From positions 372,001 to 436,000 of the forward strand of contig NZ_JBLTWO010000001.1 of assembly GCF_049889055.1 (NCBI RefSeq): a DNA stretch of 64,000 nucleotides. Direction: 5' to 3'. Every line of letters starts with the position of its first letter. Position 1 is the first letter of the stretch. Source of the DNA: Rhizorhabdus sp049889055. GTDB taxonomy: Bacteria > Pseudomonadota > Alphaproteobacteria > Sphingomonadales > Sphingomonadaceae. A program made the translations under genes and the position numbers. Under the pieces are notes generated by a model that did not search any database, was not told the origin of the DNA, and saw only the letters and a list, made by a program, of their open reading frames with translations. Positions 34,033 through 42,077 of the stretch are shown here, one piece after another.

Positions 34033-35041
34033 CGCAGGCCACCATGACCTTCGCCGACAATTCCGCATCGCGCGCGACCGCGAGTGCCTCGTCGAAGCGG
34101 CTGAGCGGAATGCGGTGGCTGATGAAGGCGTCGGCATCGAAGCCGGGCTCGGAAATCGCCGCGATCACCTCCGGAAACTCGTCCGGATAGGCCATGGAGG
34201 TGATGAAGCTCATCTCCTTGCCGAGCGCCATCTTCCAGTCGATCGCGATCGGCTCGTGGTGGACCGCAACCATCACCGCGCGCGCATGGAACGGCGCCAT
34301 GCCGACGATCGAGGGCAGCACCGAGGGCGCCCCGGAGGATTCGAACCACAGGCTGCTGCCGACCGTCGGCCAGCCGAAGAGATCGGCGCGGCCGTGGAGC
34401 TCACCCAGCGCGGCGGCGACATCCTCCTGGCCGGCGTCGATGACATGGTCCGCGCCCAGCCGCTTCGCGCGTTCGAGACGCTGCCGGGACCGGTCTATGG
34501 CGACCACGGAGGCGACGCCCGACCGCTTCAGGAAGAAGACGATGCCAAGGCCGATCGGCCCCACGCCAAACACCGCAACCTTGTCCTCCGGCGTGGCGCC
34601 CGCGCGATGGACGGCATGAAGCGCGACGCCGAGCGGTTCGGCGAGCGCGGCCGCATCCCAGTCGACATGATCCGGAATGGGGTGGATCGCCCCACCGACC
34701 GTGGCATTCGACACGCGCAACAAAGGTGCGAAAGCGCCCTCGGGCAGGCCAGCACCGATTCCATTGCCATCGCCCATCGGGTTGACGACGACGCGCTGGC
34801 CGGGCGCGATGCCCGTCACGTCGGCGCCCACCGCCTCGACGACGCCGGACAGTTCGTGACCGATCCCGAAGGGCGCCTCGGCCGGGGCCGCGACCCCGCC
34901 CACCTTGATATAGCCGAGATCCGAGCCACACAGGCCGCAGCGCCGGACGCGGACGATCACGTCCCGAGGCCCGGGCCGGGGCTCCTCGATCTCGTCGACG
35001 CGAACATCGCCCGCGCCGTGGATGCGCACCGCCTTCATCAC
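34025..35041 (-). CDS. Zinc-dependent alcohol dehydrogenase (MDR) without structural zinc site
   Basis: A 338-residue medium-chain dehydrogenase. Catalytic-zinc residues Cys38 (CGLCGSD), His62-Glu63 (GHE) and Glu135 (AEPLG) are present, and the cofactor loop is GVGPIGLG. The four-cysteine structural zinc lobe is replaced by a glycine-rich segment (about 88-102). It is the first gene of a six-gene leftward operon. The 75-nt gap behind it holds a TACGCA hexamer and an inverted repeat. A secondary alcohol on a degradation intermediate is a likely substrate. Confidence 0.83.
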   Translation of the reverse strand: MMKAVRIHGAGDVRVDEIEEPRPGPRDVIVRVRRCGLCGSDLGYIKVGGVAAPAEAPFGIGHELSGVVEAVGADVTGIAPGQRVVVNPMGDGNGIGAGLPEGAFAPLLRVSNATVGGAIHPIPDHVDWDAAALAEPLGVALHAVHRAGATPEDKVAVFGVGPIGLGIVFFLKRSGVASVVAIDRSRQRLERAKRLGADHVIDAGQEDVAAALGELHGRADLFGWPTVGSSLWFESSGAPSVLPSIVGMAPFHARAVMVAVHHEPIAIDWKMALGKEMSFITSMAYPDEFPEVIAAISEPGFDADAFISHRIPLSRFDEALAVARDAELSAKVMVACDA

Positions 35042-35097
35042 GCCCCTCCTATTTTCGCTTTGCGTTTTCGTTGACCGAATCGGCTACGCATTTAATC

Positions 35098-35118
35098 GAC
35101 AATACATTTTATATTGTC
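35098..35118. promoter_or_regulatory. Inverted repeat at the TetR/alcohol dehydrogenase junction
   Basis: GACAATA (35098-35104) and TATTGTC (35112-35118) form a perfect 7-bp inverted repeat with a 7-nt AT-rich spacer, overlapping the TetR stop codon. The size and symmetry fit a TetR-type operator in front of the leftward alcohol dehydrogenase operon. A TACGCA hexamer lies beside it at 35085-35090. Confidence 0.5.
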
Positions 35119-35776
35119 AATTATCGATAACGAACGCCGCGACCTGCTCCGCCAGAACCGCCTCATAATCCTCGACATCGGCCAGCTCGGCGAACAGCGT
35201 GACCTCGGCGCTGATACGGTCGAGCAGCATGAAGAAGATGTCCGCCCTGGCGCGCTGGCGCCGCGCCTCCGCAGTGTCGCCGATCGCCCGGCCGAAGGCC
35301 CGGACCTCGGGCGCAAGCCGCTCGATCAGCCGCTGGCGATCGTCGCGCGCCCGCTGGTGAAAAGCCTGATCGGTCGCGGCGAGTCCGTGGATGAGGACCG
35401 AGATCTGCCCCTCCTCACGATAAAAGCCGACCGCCTGATGCGCCCACCACCGCGCCGACAGCCCGCCCGTAGCGACCTCGGCCAGACGCAGGAAATGCGG
35501 CATGGCGCGCTCGAGGGTCGCCTCGTAGATGCTCAGCGCGACATCGCGACGCGACTTGAAATGGCGATAGAAGGTGGCGCGGCTGACGCCCGAGGCGGCC
35601 AGTATGTCCTCGACCGGGATCTCGTCGAACGGCCGCGATCGGAGCAACCCGCGCATCGCCTCGACCACATCCTGGCGGCTGGCGACGACCTGACCCTGCT
35701 GACGGCCGGATCGCATACCCGGCTTCGGCCCGCGTTTCCGAACTTGCGTTTCAGCCTTGTCGGGCGCGGCCAGCAT
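35117..35776 (-). CDS. TetR-family transcriptional regulator
   Basis: A 219-residue regulator. The N-terminal helix-turn-helix reads ILAASGVSRATFYRHFKSRRD, the TetR signature, and the C-terminal helical domain would bind the effector. An AGGAGGGG site lies just before two tandem ATGs; I take the second (35776) for better spacing, with 35779 or 35818 possible. It sits between the leftward alcohol dehydrogenase operon and the rightward HIP operon, the position KstR2 holds functionally in actinobacteria. Repression by a HIP-CoA-like ligand is an inference. Confidence 0.85.
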   Translation of the reverse strand: MLAAPDKAETQVRKRGPKPGMRSGRQQGQVVASRQDVVEAMRGLLRSRPFDEIPVEDILAASGVSRATFYRHFKSRRDVALSIYEATLERAMPHFLRLAEVATGGLSARWWAHQAVGFYREEGQISVLIHGLAATDQAFHQRARDDRQRLIERLAPEVRAFGRAIGDTAEARRQRARADIFFMLLDRISAEVTLFAELADVEDYEAVLAEQVAAFVIDN

Positions 35777-36036
35777 CATCCCCTCCTGACGCGGCCCGAC
35801 CGCCCTTCGACCGATCACTTTCGCAGGGTGCGAAACCGCTTACCAATATTAAGGCGAGAGCGATGGGCACCGCAAGCGACATAGCTCCGCTTTTCCGCGA
35901 GCTACTGGCGTTATGCCTTTTCGCTAACAATGTGCGTACCAAATTCGAATTTTCATAACGTAAAGTGCTTGAAAGGATGCGGGTGCGCCGATAGACCCGA
36001 ACGCGAAAGTAAGAGGTGCGGGGAGGGGAAAGGACG
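35777..36036. promoter_or_regulatory. Divergent promoter region of TetR and the HIP operon
   Basis: This 260-nt gap has an AT-rich centre (about 35840-35965) that includes a TGCGTA hexamer at 35933-35938. GGGAGGGGAAAGG at 36021-36033 is the ribosome binding site for the dioxygenase. No small gene was seen. It must carry the promoter of the 18-gene operon. Confidence 0.5.
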
Positions 36037-36930
36037 ATGGCCGTACGATCGCTGGCCTATATTCGCGTCGAGACACGCGATGTCGGGGCCTGGCGCCGAT
36101 TTGGCGAACAGGTGGTGGGGGCTGCCGCCACGCCCGATTCGACCGAAGACCGGCTGATGCTGCGGCTCGACGGACGCCCCTGGCGCTTCCGCATCGAGAA
36201 GGGCGAGCAGGAGAAATATCTCTGCGCCGGGCTGGAATGCCCCTCGGAGGAGGCCTGGGCCGCCGTTCTGGACAAGCTCGACAAGGCCGGGGTCGCCGTG
36301 GAGCGCGGGGACGCCGCTCTGGCCGCCGACCGCCATGTGCGGGGCATCGCCTCGCTCGCCGATCCGGCCGGCAACCGGATCGAACTGGTCTGGGGCAATG
36401 TAGTGGCGGGTACGCCCTTCGTGTCGCCCGTCGGCGTGCCCGGTTTCGTCACCGGTGAGATGGGCTTCGGCCATGTGGTCGTGCCGACCAGCTGCTATGA
36501 CGACACCCGCCGCTTCTACAAGGAGCTGCTCGGCTTCGGCGACAGCGACGAGATGCGCGTGCATTTCCCCGGCGGCCCCGAAACTGGCCTGGGCATATCC
36601 TTCATGCATGCCAGCGGCCCGCGCCACCACACGGTGGCCGTCGGCGAGTTTCCCGCCCCGTCGGGCCTGATCCACACGATGGTCGAGGTGCCCTCGATCG
36701 ACGATGTCGGCCTGGCGCTCGACCGCGCACTGGCCGCCGGCGTGCACATCTCGTCCACGCTGGGGCGGCACACCAACGACAAGATGATCAGCTTCTACAT
36801 GCGGACGCCATCCGGATTCGACATCGAATTCGGCTGTGGCGGTGAACAGACCGTTGACTGGACCACCGTGACCCCGACCTTCACTATCAAAGAGGACCTT
36901 TGGGGCCACAAATGGGATTTCGGAGCGTGA
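36037..36930 (+). CDS. hsaC: HsaC-type extradiol ring-cleavage dioxygenase
   Basis: A 297-residue two-domain type I extradiol dioxygenase, the same size as BphC and HsaC. The start is ATG 36037 behind GGGAGGGGAAAGG. Iron ligands are His146 (GFGHVVV), His213 (LIHTMVEV) and Glu264 (GFDIEFGC), with the supporting His245, Asp248 and Tyr254 (GRHTND...SFYM). The C-terminal third, ending in LWGHKWDF, is closer to steroid-type HsaC/TesB than to BphC. It would cleave the catecholic 9,10-seco-steroid 3,4-DHSA. It heads the HIP operon and overlaps ipdA (GTGA). Confidence 0.82.
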   Translation: MAVRSLAYIRVETRDVGAWRRFGEQVVGAAATPDSTEDRLMLRLDGRPWRFRIEKGEQEKYLCAGLECPSEEAWAAVLDKLDKAGVAVERGDAALAADRHVRGIASLADPAGNRIELVWGNVVAGTPFVSPVGVPGFVTGEMGFGHVVVPTSCYDDTRRFYKELLGFGDSDEMRVHFPGGPETGLGISFMHASGPRHHTVAVGEFPAPSGLIHTMVEVPSIDDVGLALDRALAAGVHISSTLGRHTNDKMISFYMRTPSGFDIEFGCGGEQTVDWTTVTPTFTIKEDLWGHKWDFGA

Positions 36931-37817
36931 CGACCAAGACTTTCGACAAGAGAACATCTGCCGACGCCGTCATCGGCAAGCTCCGCGACGGGATGACGAT
37001 CGGCATCGGCGGCTGGGGCCCGCGCCGCAAGCCGATGGCGCTGGTGCGCGCCCTGCTCCGCAGCGATCTGAAAGACCTGACCATCGTCACCTATGGCGGC
37101 CCCGAAGTGGGCATGCTGCTGGCGGCGGGCAAGGTGCGCAAAGTGATCTACGGCTTCGTGTCGCTCGACGCGATCCCGCTCGAACCCTATTTCCGCAAGG
37201 CGCGCGAAGCCGGCGGGCTCGAGGTGCTCGAGCTCGACGAGGGCATGCTTCAATGGGGTCTGAAGGCTGCAGCGCTGCGCCTGCCCTTCCTGCCGACACG
37301 CGTCGGCCTGGGCACCGACGTGTTCGAGCAGGGCGGCTTCAAGACGGTCGCCTCTCCCTATGACGACGGAGAGGTTCTGCTGGCGATGCCCGCCATCCCG
37401 CTCGATTTCGCGCTGATCCACGTCCACCGCGCCGACCGCATGGGCAACAGCCAGGCTCTCGGCCCCGACACATATTATGACGACTGGTTCGCCAAGGCGG
37501 CCAAAGAAGTCGCGATTTCCGCCGAGGAGGTCGTCGACCGGCTCGACCACAGCTATCCGGAAGACGCCAAGGCCAATCTGTTCGAGCGCTGCTTCGTCCA
37601 GCATGTCGTCGAGGCGCCGGGCGGCGCGCATCCGACCTCGATGCCGCCATCCTATGGCTGGGACATGGCCGCGCTGAAGGCCTATGCCGCCAGCGCCGCC
37701 GAAGAGGGCGGCTGGGATCGCTATCGCGACGAAAAGGTCGGCCCTGACGAGGCCCATTATCTTGCGCAGGCCGGTGGGATCGAAGCGATCTCCAAGCTGC
37801 CCTTCCCGATCTTCTGA
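36927..37817 (+). CDS. ipdA: IpdA-like CoA-transferase-fold hydrolase, alpha subunit
   Basis: A 296-residue class I CoA-transferase-fold protein starting at GTG 36927 (overlap GTGA) or ATG 36912. MTIGIGGWGPRRKPMA, TYGGPE, YGFVSLD, ELDEGML and QRLPFLP-type segments match M. tuberculosis IpdA closely. With IpdB it hydrolyses the last steroid ring (ring D, in COCHEA-CoA) by a retro-Claisen-like cleavage. The acidic residues of DEGML (104-108) sit where the family's catalytic Glu falls. It is followed by ipdB after 10 nt. Confidence 0.93.
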   Translation: MTTKTFDKRTSADAVIGKLRDGMTIGIGGWGPRRKPMALVRALLRSDLKDLTIVTYGGPEVGMLLAAGKVRKVIYGFVSLDAIPLEPYFRKAREAGGLEVLELDEGMLQWGLKAAALRLPFLPTRVGLGTDVFEQGGFKTVASPYDDGEVLLAMPAIPLDFALIHVHRADRMGNSQALGPDTYYDDWFAKAAKEVAISAEEVVDRLDHSYPEDAKANLFERCFVQHVVEAPGGAHPTSMPPSYGWDMAALKAYAASAAEEGGWDRYRDEKVGPDEAHYLAQAGGIEAISKLPFPIF

Positions 37818-37827
37818 GGACGACGCG

Positions 37828-38625
37828 ATGACCGCGCCAGACCATACACTCGCCGAACTGCTGATCGTCGCCTGCTCCGAACTCTATCGGGACAATGGCG
37901 AGATCGTCGCCACCGGCATCGGCCCGGTCCCGCGCCTCGGCGCGAGCCTCGCCAAGAGCACCCACGCGCCCGAACTGCTGATGACCGACGGCGAAGCCTA
38001 TCTCGTCGAGGACCCGGTGCCGATCGGCCCGCGCGACTATGAGGACCGCAAGTCCTCCGGCTATCTGCCCTTCTCGCGCTATTTCGACAGCGCGGTGTGG
38101 ACCGGAAAACGCCATGCGGTGGTTTCGCCGATCCAGATCGACCGCTTCGGGCAGATGAACCTGTCCTATATCGGCGGCAGCTTCGAGAAGCCGAAGGTCC
38201 AGATGCTGGGCGCGCGCGGCTTTCCGGGCAACACGATCCACCACATCAACTCGATGTTCGTGCCCGCCCACTCGACCCGCATCTTCGTGCCCGGCGAAGT
38301 CGATTCGGTCTCCAGCGTCGGCTACAACCCCGCGCGGCGGCTCGCCGGTGCCGATTTCAGCGGGGTCGACCTCCGCTTCATCGTCACCAATCTCTGCGTC
38401 ATGGACTTCGGCGGCCCCGACCATGCAATCCGGCTCGTGTCACTGCACCACGGCGTGACCGTCGACGAGGTCAAGGCCGCGACCGGGTTCGACCTGATCG
38501 TCGACGGCACCCCGCCGACCACGCCCGCCCCGACCGCCGAACAGCTGGAGATCATCGCCCGGCTCGATCCGCACAATATCCGCGCGACCGTGATCAAGGG
38601 CAATCCTTCGGGGACGCGCGGATGA
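37828..38625 (+). CDS. ipdB: IpdB-like CoA-transferase-fold hydrolase, beta subunit
   Basis: A 265-residue partner of IpdA. LLMTDGEAYL, DRFGQMNLS, GSPGNTI-like GFPGNTIHH and FGGPDHAIR are the family landmarks. The ipdA-ipdB pair forms the ring-opening hydrolase that makes the C/D-ring CoA thioester linear. The start at ATG 37828 follows GAGGACG. Its stop overlaps the DUF35 gene start (ATGA). Confidence 0.93.
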   Translation: MTAPDHTLAELLIVACSELYRDNGEIVATGIGPVPRLGASLAKSTHAPELLMTDGEAYLVEDPVPIGPRDYEDRKSSGYLPFSRYFDSAVWTGKRHAVVSPIQIDRFGQMNLSYIGGSFEKPKVQMLGARGFPGNTIHHINSMFVPAHSTRIFVPGEVDSVSSVGYNPARRLAGADFSGVDLRFIVTNLCVMDFGGPDHAIRLVSLHHGVTVDEVKAATGFDLIVDGTPPTTPAPTAEQLEIIARLDPHNIRATVIKGNPSGTRG

Positions 38626-39059
38626 GCGAAGCCGATCCCGTCCTGCCGGGCTGGTTCACCACCGGCCCCGAACCGCATCTGATCGGCAGCCGCTGCTCGG
38701 CCTGCGGCACCTATTATTTTCCGAAGCTGGAGACGTTCTGCCGCAACCCGGCCTGCGAGAGCACGCAGTTCGAGACGGTGGAGCTGTCGCGGACGGGCAA
38801 GCTGTGGTCGTTCACCGACGCCTGCTATACCCCGCCCGAACCCTATATCGCGGCCGATCCTTTCATCCCCTACGCCATCGCCGCAGTCGAACTCGACCGC
38901 GAGAAGATGATCGTGCTGGGGCAGGTGGTCGAAGGCGTCGGCGTCGACGCGCTGCGCGCCGGCCTGCCGATGGAACTGGTCGTCGAGACGATCCCCGACG
39001 CGGTCGACCCGAAGGGCAAGCTCGTCTGGAAATGGAAGCCGATGGAGGACGCGCGATGA
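38622..39059 (+). CDS. DUF35 OB-fold protein with intact zinc ribbon
   Basis: A 145-residue protein. The N-terminal rubredoxin-like zinc ribbon has Cys25, Cys28, Cys40 and Cys45 (CSAC, then CRNPAC), followed by an OB-fold. Such proteins partner with thiolase-like or aldolase proteins and bind CoA esters, as the DUF35 half of ChsH2 does for Ltp2. It overlaps both neighbours by 4 nt, and the downstream lipid-transfer-type thiolase is surely its partner. This pair is not part of the mycobacterial ipd gene set. Confidence 0.87.
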   Translation: MSEADPVLPGWFTTGPEPHLIGSRCSACGTYYFPKLETFCRNPACESTQFETVELSRTGKLWSFTDACYTPPEPYIAADPFIPYAIAAVELDREKMIVLGQVVEGVGVDALRAGLPMELVVETIPDAVDPKGKLVWKWKPMEDAR

Positions 39060-40237
39060 GCGAGGATGTCGTCATCATCGGCGCCGGCATGCACCCCTGG
39101 GGCAAATGGGGTCGCAATTTCGTCGGCTATGGCGTCGCCGCCGCGCAGGAAGCGCTGCGCGATGCGGGCATCGACTGGCGCGACGTGCAGTTCGTGTCGG
39201 GCGCCGCCACGATGCGCTGCGGCTATCCGGGCTATGTGGCGGGCGCGACCTTCGCCCAGGCGCTGGGCTGGCAGGGTGCCGAGGTCCAGACCAGCTATGC
39301 CGCCTGCGCCAGCGGATCGCAGGCGCTGACGGCTGCGCGCTCGCGCATCCTCAGCGGACAGGCGGACGTGGCCCTCGTGATCGGCGCCGACACCACACCC
39401 AAGGGATTCCTTGCTCCGGCAAAGGGCGAGCGTCCGGACGATCCCGACTGGGTGCGCTTCCGCGTCGGCATCACCAATCCGACCTATTTCGCGCTCTATG
39501 CTCGTCGCCGCATGGAAATCTACGGCGACACGCAGGACGACTTCGCGCGGGTGAAGATTAAGAATGCGCAGCATGGCCTGACCAATGAACGGGCGCGCTA
39601 TCGCAAGGCGTTCACGATGGAAGACGTCGCGGCCTCGCCGATGGTCGCCAATCCGCTGCGCCTGATGGACGTCTGCGCGACCTCCGACGGTGGCGCGGCG
39701 CTGATCGTCGCCAGCGCTGCCTTCGCCCGCAAGATCGGCAAGATTGACGCGCCGAAGATCGCGGCCATCTCCACGGTCACGCCCACCTTCGCGTCGGCGA
39801 TCATCGAGATGCCCGATCTCGCGACCGACAGCGCCGTGGTCGCGGAAGCGCACAGCTTCCGTGCCGCCCTGCCCGCCAAGGCCTATGCCGAAGCGGGCAT
39901 GGGTCCCGAGGACGTGTCGGTCGCCGAGGTCTATGACCTGTCGACCGCGCTCGAACTCGACTGGATCGAGGATCTGGGCCTCTGCGCGCGTGGCGAGGCC
40001 GCCGGGCTGACCCGCGACGGCGCAACCCGCATCGGCGGGCGCATGCCGATCAACCCGTCGGGCGGTCTCGCCTGTTTCGGCGAGGCGGTTCCAGCTCAGG
40101 CGATCGCGCAGGTGTGCGAACTGACCTGGCAGCTGCGCGGCGAGGCCGGCGAACGCCAGGTCGAAGGGGCGAAGGTCGGCATCACCGCCAACCAGGGGCT
40201 GTTCGGGCATGGCTCCTCGGTCATCCTGAAGCGGTGA
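39056..40237 (+). CDS. Lipid-transfer/SCP-x-type thiolase-like protein
   Basis: A 393-residue thiolase-superfamily protein starting at ATG 39056 (overlap ATGA, GGAGGACG upstream). The nucleophile Cys is kept (YAACASGS, near residue 83), but the second His and Cys motifs are altered (NPSGG, NQGLFGHG), as in SCP-x/Ltp aldolase and thiolase proteins. With the DUF35 partner it forms a second Ltp-type complex alongside Ltp2-ChsH2. It may perform a retro-aldol or thiolytic step on a HIP-derived CoA ester; the exact step is unknown. Confidence 0.83.
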   Translation: MSEDVVIIGAGMHPWGKWGRNFVGYGVAAAQEALRDAGIDWRDVQFVSGAATMRCGYPGYVAGATFAQALGWQGAEVQTSYAACASGSQALTAARSRILSGQADVALVIGADTTPKGFLAPAKGERPDDPDWVRFRVGITNPTYFALYARRRMEIYGDTQDDFARVKIKNAQHGLTNERARYRKAFTMEDVAASPMVANPLRLMDVCATSDGGAALIVASAAFARKIGKIDAPKIAAISTVTPTFASAIIEMPDLATDSAVVAEAHSFRAALPAKAYAEAGMGPEDVSVAEVYDLSTALELDWIEDLGLCARGEAAGLTRDGATRIGGRMPINPSGGLACFGEAVPAQAIAQVCELTWQLRGEAGERQVEGAKVGITANQGLFGHGSSVILKR

Positions 40238-40240
40238 GCC

Positions 40241-41320
40241 ATGGCTGATCCGATCGACACCCCCCTCACCCGCTTGCTCGGCTGCCGTTACCCCATCGTC
40301 CAGACGGCGATGGGCTGGGTCGCCACGCCGCCGCTCGTCATCGCGACCTCGAACGCGGGCGCCTTCGGCTTCCTCGCGGCGGCGGTGATGACGCCTGACG
40401 AGGCGCGCAAGGCGATTGCCGAGGTGCGCGCCGGGACCGACAAGCCGTTCGGCGTCAACTTCCACTCCTTCCAGCCGGGCGCGGCCGAAATCGTCGAGGC
40501 GATCCTGGAGAACGCGCCGCAGGTCCGGGCGGTAAGCTTCGGGCGCGGTCCCGACGCGAAGATGATCGCCCGCTTCAAGGAAGCCGGCATCCTCTGCATG
40601 CCGACGATCGGCGCCGCCAAACATGCCCAGAAGATGGTGCAGATGGGCGTCGACATGGTCACCGTGCAGGGCGGCGAAGGCGGCGGCCACACCGGCTCGG
40701 TGCCGACGACGATCCTGCTGCCGCAGGTGCTTGACGCCGTGCAGGTGCCGGTGATCGCGGCGGGCGGCTTCGGTGACGGTCGCGGCCTCGCTGCGGCGCT
40801 CGCCTTCGGGGCGGCGGGCATCGCGATGGGTACGCGTTTCCTGATGACCCAGGAAAGCGCGCCGCCCGACAATGTGAAGGCGCGCTACGTCAAGGCCGGG
40901 ACTGACGACATTACCGTCTCGACCAAGGTCGACGGCCTGCCGCAGCGGATGATCCGCAACCAGGCGCTCGACCGGATCGAGCGATCGAGCGGGATCGGCC
41001 TGTGGCGCCGCGCGGTGGAAAGCGGCCTGCAGATGAAGCGCCAGACCAAAGCGAGCTATGCCGACATGCTCAAGGCCGCCAAGGGCATGACCAGCCATGG
41101 CGGGCTCAGCCTGCCCCAGGCGATGATGGCCGCCGCTGCGCCGATGCTGATCCAGCGCGCGGTGGTCGACGGCGATGCCGATGGCGGGCTGATGGCGACG
41201 GGCGTCGTCGCCGGTCGGCTCGGCGACCTGCCGACCTGCGAACAGCTTATCGAATCCACCATGGCCGAAGCGCACCAGAGACTGGCCGCGCTCGCCTCCC
41301 TCTCCTCCGGAGCCCGCTGA
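40241..41320 (+). CDS. ipdC: IpdC-like FMN oxidoreductase (nitronate monooxygenase family)
   Basis: A 359-residue FMN-dependent TIM barrel. GVNFHSF, IGAAKHA, VQGGEGGGHTG and AGGFGDGRGLAAAL follow M. tuberculosis IpdC closely. IpdC acts in C-ring degradation, reducing or oxidising the 5-oxo/5-hydroxy HIP-CoA intermediate before hydration and ring opening. The generic nitronate monooxygenase label is a family artefact in this context. It starts 3 nt after the thiolase-like gene and overlaps echA20 by one base (TGATG). Confidence 0.9.
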   Translation: MADPIDTPLTRLLGCRYPIVQTAMGWVATPPLVIATSNAGAFGFLAAAVMTPDEARKAIAEVRAGTDKPFGVNFHSFQPGAAEIVEAILENAPQVRAVSFGRGPDAKMIARFKEAGILCMPTIGAAKHAQKMVQMGVDMVTVQGGEGGGHTGSVPTTILLPQVLDAVQVPVIAAGGFGDGRGLAAALAFGAAGIAMGTRFLMTQESAPPDNVKARYVKAGTDDITVSTKVDGLPQRMIRNQALDRIERSSGIGLWRRAVESGLQMKRQTKASYADMLKAAKGMTSHGGLSLPQAMMAAAAPMLIQRAVVDGDADGGLMATGVVAGRLGDLPTCEQLIESTMAEAHQRLAALASLSSGAR

Positions 41321-42075
41321 TGCCGATCACGACCACCATCAAGGACCGGATCGCCGAGATCGTCTTCGACGTTCCCCCGGTCAACGCCTTCGACAGCACC
41401 ACCTGGAACAGCATCCCCGCGATGGTGACCGAGGCCGGCCGCAACCCGGAGGTCAACGTCGTCCTGATCCGCGCCGCCGAAACCGCGCGCGGCTTCTGCG
41501 GCGGCGTCGACATCAAGGAGATGCAGGCCCATCCCGAGCGGATCACCGTCCTTAACCGGGGCAATTACCTGACCTTCAAGGCGGTCCGCGACTGCGAGGT
41601 GCCGGTGGTGGTCGCCGTCCACAAATTCGTGATCGGCGGCGGCATCGGCATTTGCGGTGCGTCGGACACGATCTTTGCCGCCGAAGACGCCTATTTCTCG
41701 CTGCCCGAGGTCGATCGCGGCGCTATGGGCGGCGCCAGCCATCTGTCGCGCATGCTGCCGCTGCACAAGGTGCGCGCGGCCTTCTTCACCGGCGGAAACA
41801 TCCCCGCCGCCGAGATGCATCGCCTGGGCGCGGTCGAGAAGGTCGTGCCGCGCGAGGCGCTGGTTGAGGAGGCGCGCGCCTTCTGCGCGGTCGTCGCGTC
41901 GAAAAGCCGCAAGGCGCTGGTGATCGCCAAGGAGGCGCTCAACGGCCTAGAGCCGCGCGACGTCGACCATGGCTATCGCTTCGAGCAGGGCTTCACCCTG
42001 GAAATGTACATGCACGAGGACTCGCAGAAGGCGCGCGACGCCTTCGTCGAGACCGGCAAGGCGGCGACCTTCTGA
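41320..42075 (+). CDS. echA20: EchA20-like crotonase (ring-opening enoyl-CoA hydratase family)
   Basis: A 251-residue crotonase starting at ATG 41320. VNAFDSTTW, GFCGGVDIKEM (oxyanion hole) and VIGGGIGICG mark the fold. The order after ipdC and the segments LPEVDRGAMGGASHLSR and YRFEQGFT point to EchA20. In mycobacteria EchA20 hydrolyses the C ring of a HIP-derived CoA ester. It overlaps ipdC by one base and precedes the FadE31-like gene by 2 nt. Confidence 0.88.
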   Translation: MPITTTIKDRIAEIVFDVPPVNAFDSTTWNSIPAMVTEAGRNPEVNVVLIRAAETARGFCGGVDIKEMQAHPERITVLNRGNYLTFKAVRDCEVPVVVAVHKFVIGGGIGICGASDTIFAAEDAYFSLPEVDRGAMGGASHLSRMLPLHKVRAAFFTGGNIPAAEMHRLGAVEKVVPREALVEEARAFCAVVASKSRKALVIAKEALNGLEPRDVDHGYRFEQGFTLEMYMHEDSQKARDAFVETGKAATF

Positions 42076-42077
42076 CC

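Noticed and set aside
36037..36930. Annotation as a biphenyl-type (BphC) dioxygenase
   Set aside because: No biphenyl genes are present, the C-terminal region is closer to HsaC/TesB, and the gene heads a HIP operon.
38870..41275. An 800-codon minus-strand open frame over the DUF35, thiolase-like and ipdC genes
   Set aside because: Antisense shadow of three well-supported coupled genes, with no recognisable domain.
40241..41320. Annotation as a nitronate monooxygenase
   Set aside because: The family label is correct at fold level, but the close match to IpdC and the position between ipdB and echA20 make a steroid role far more likely.
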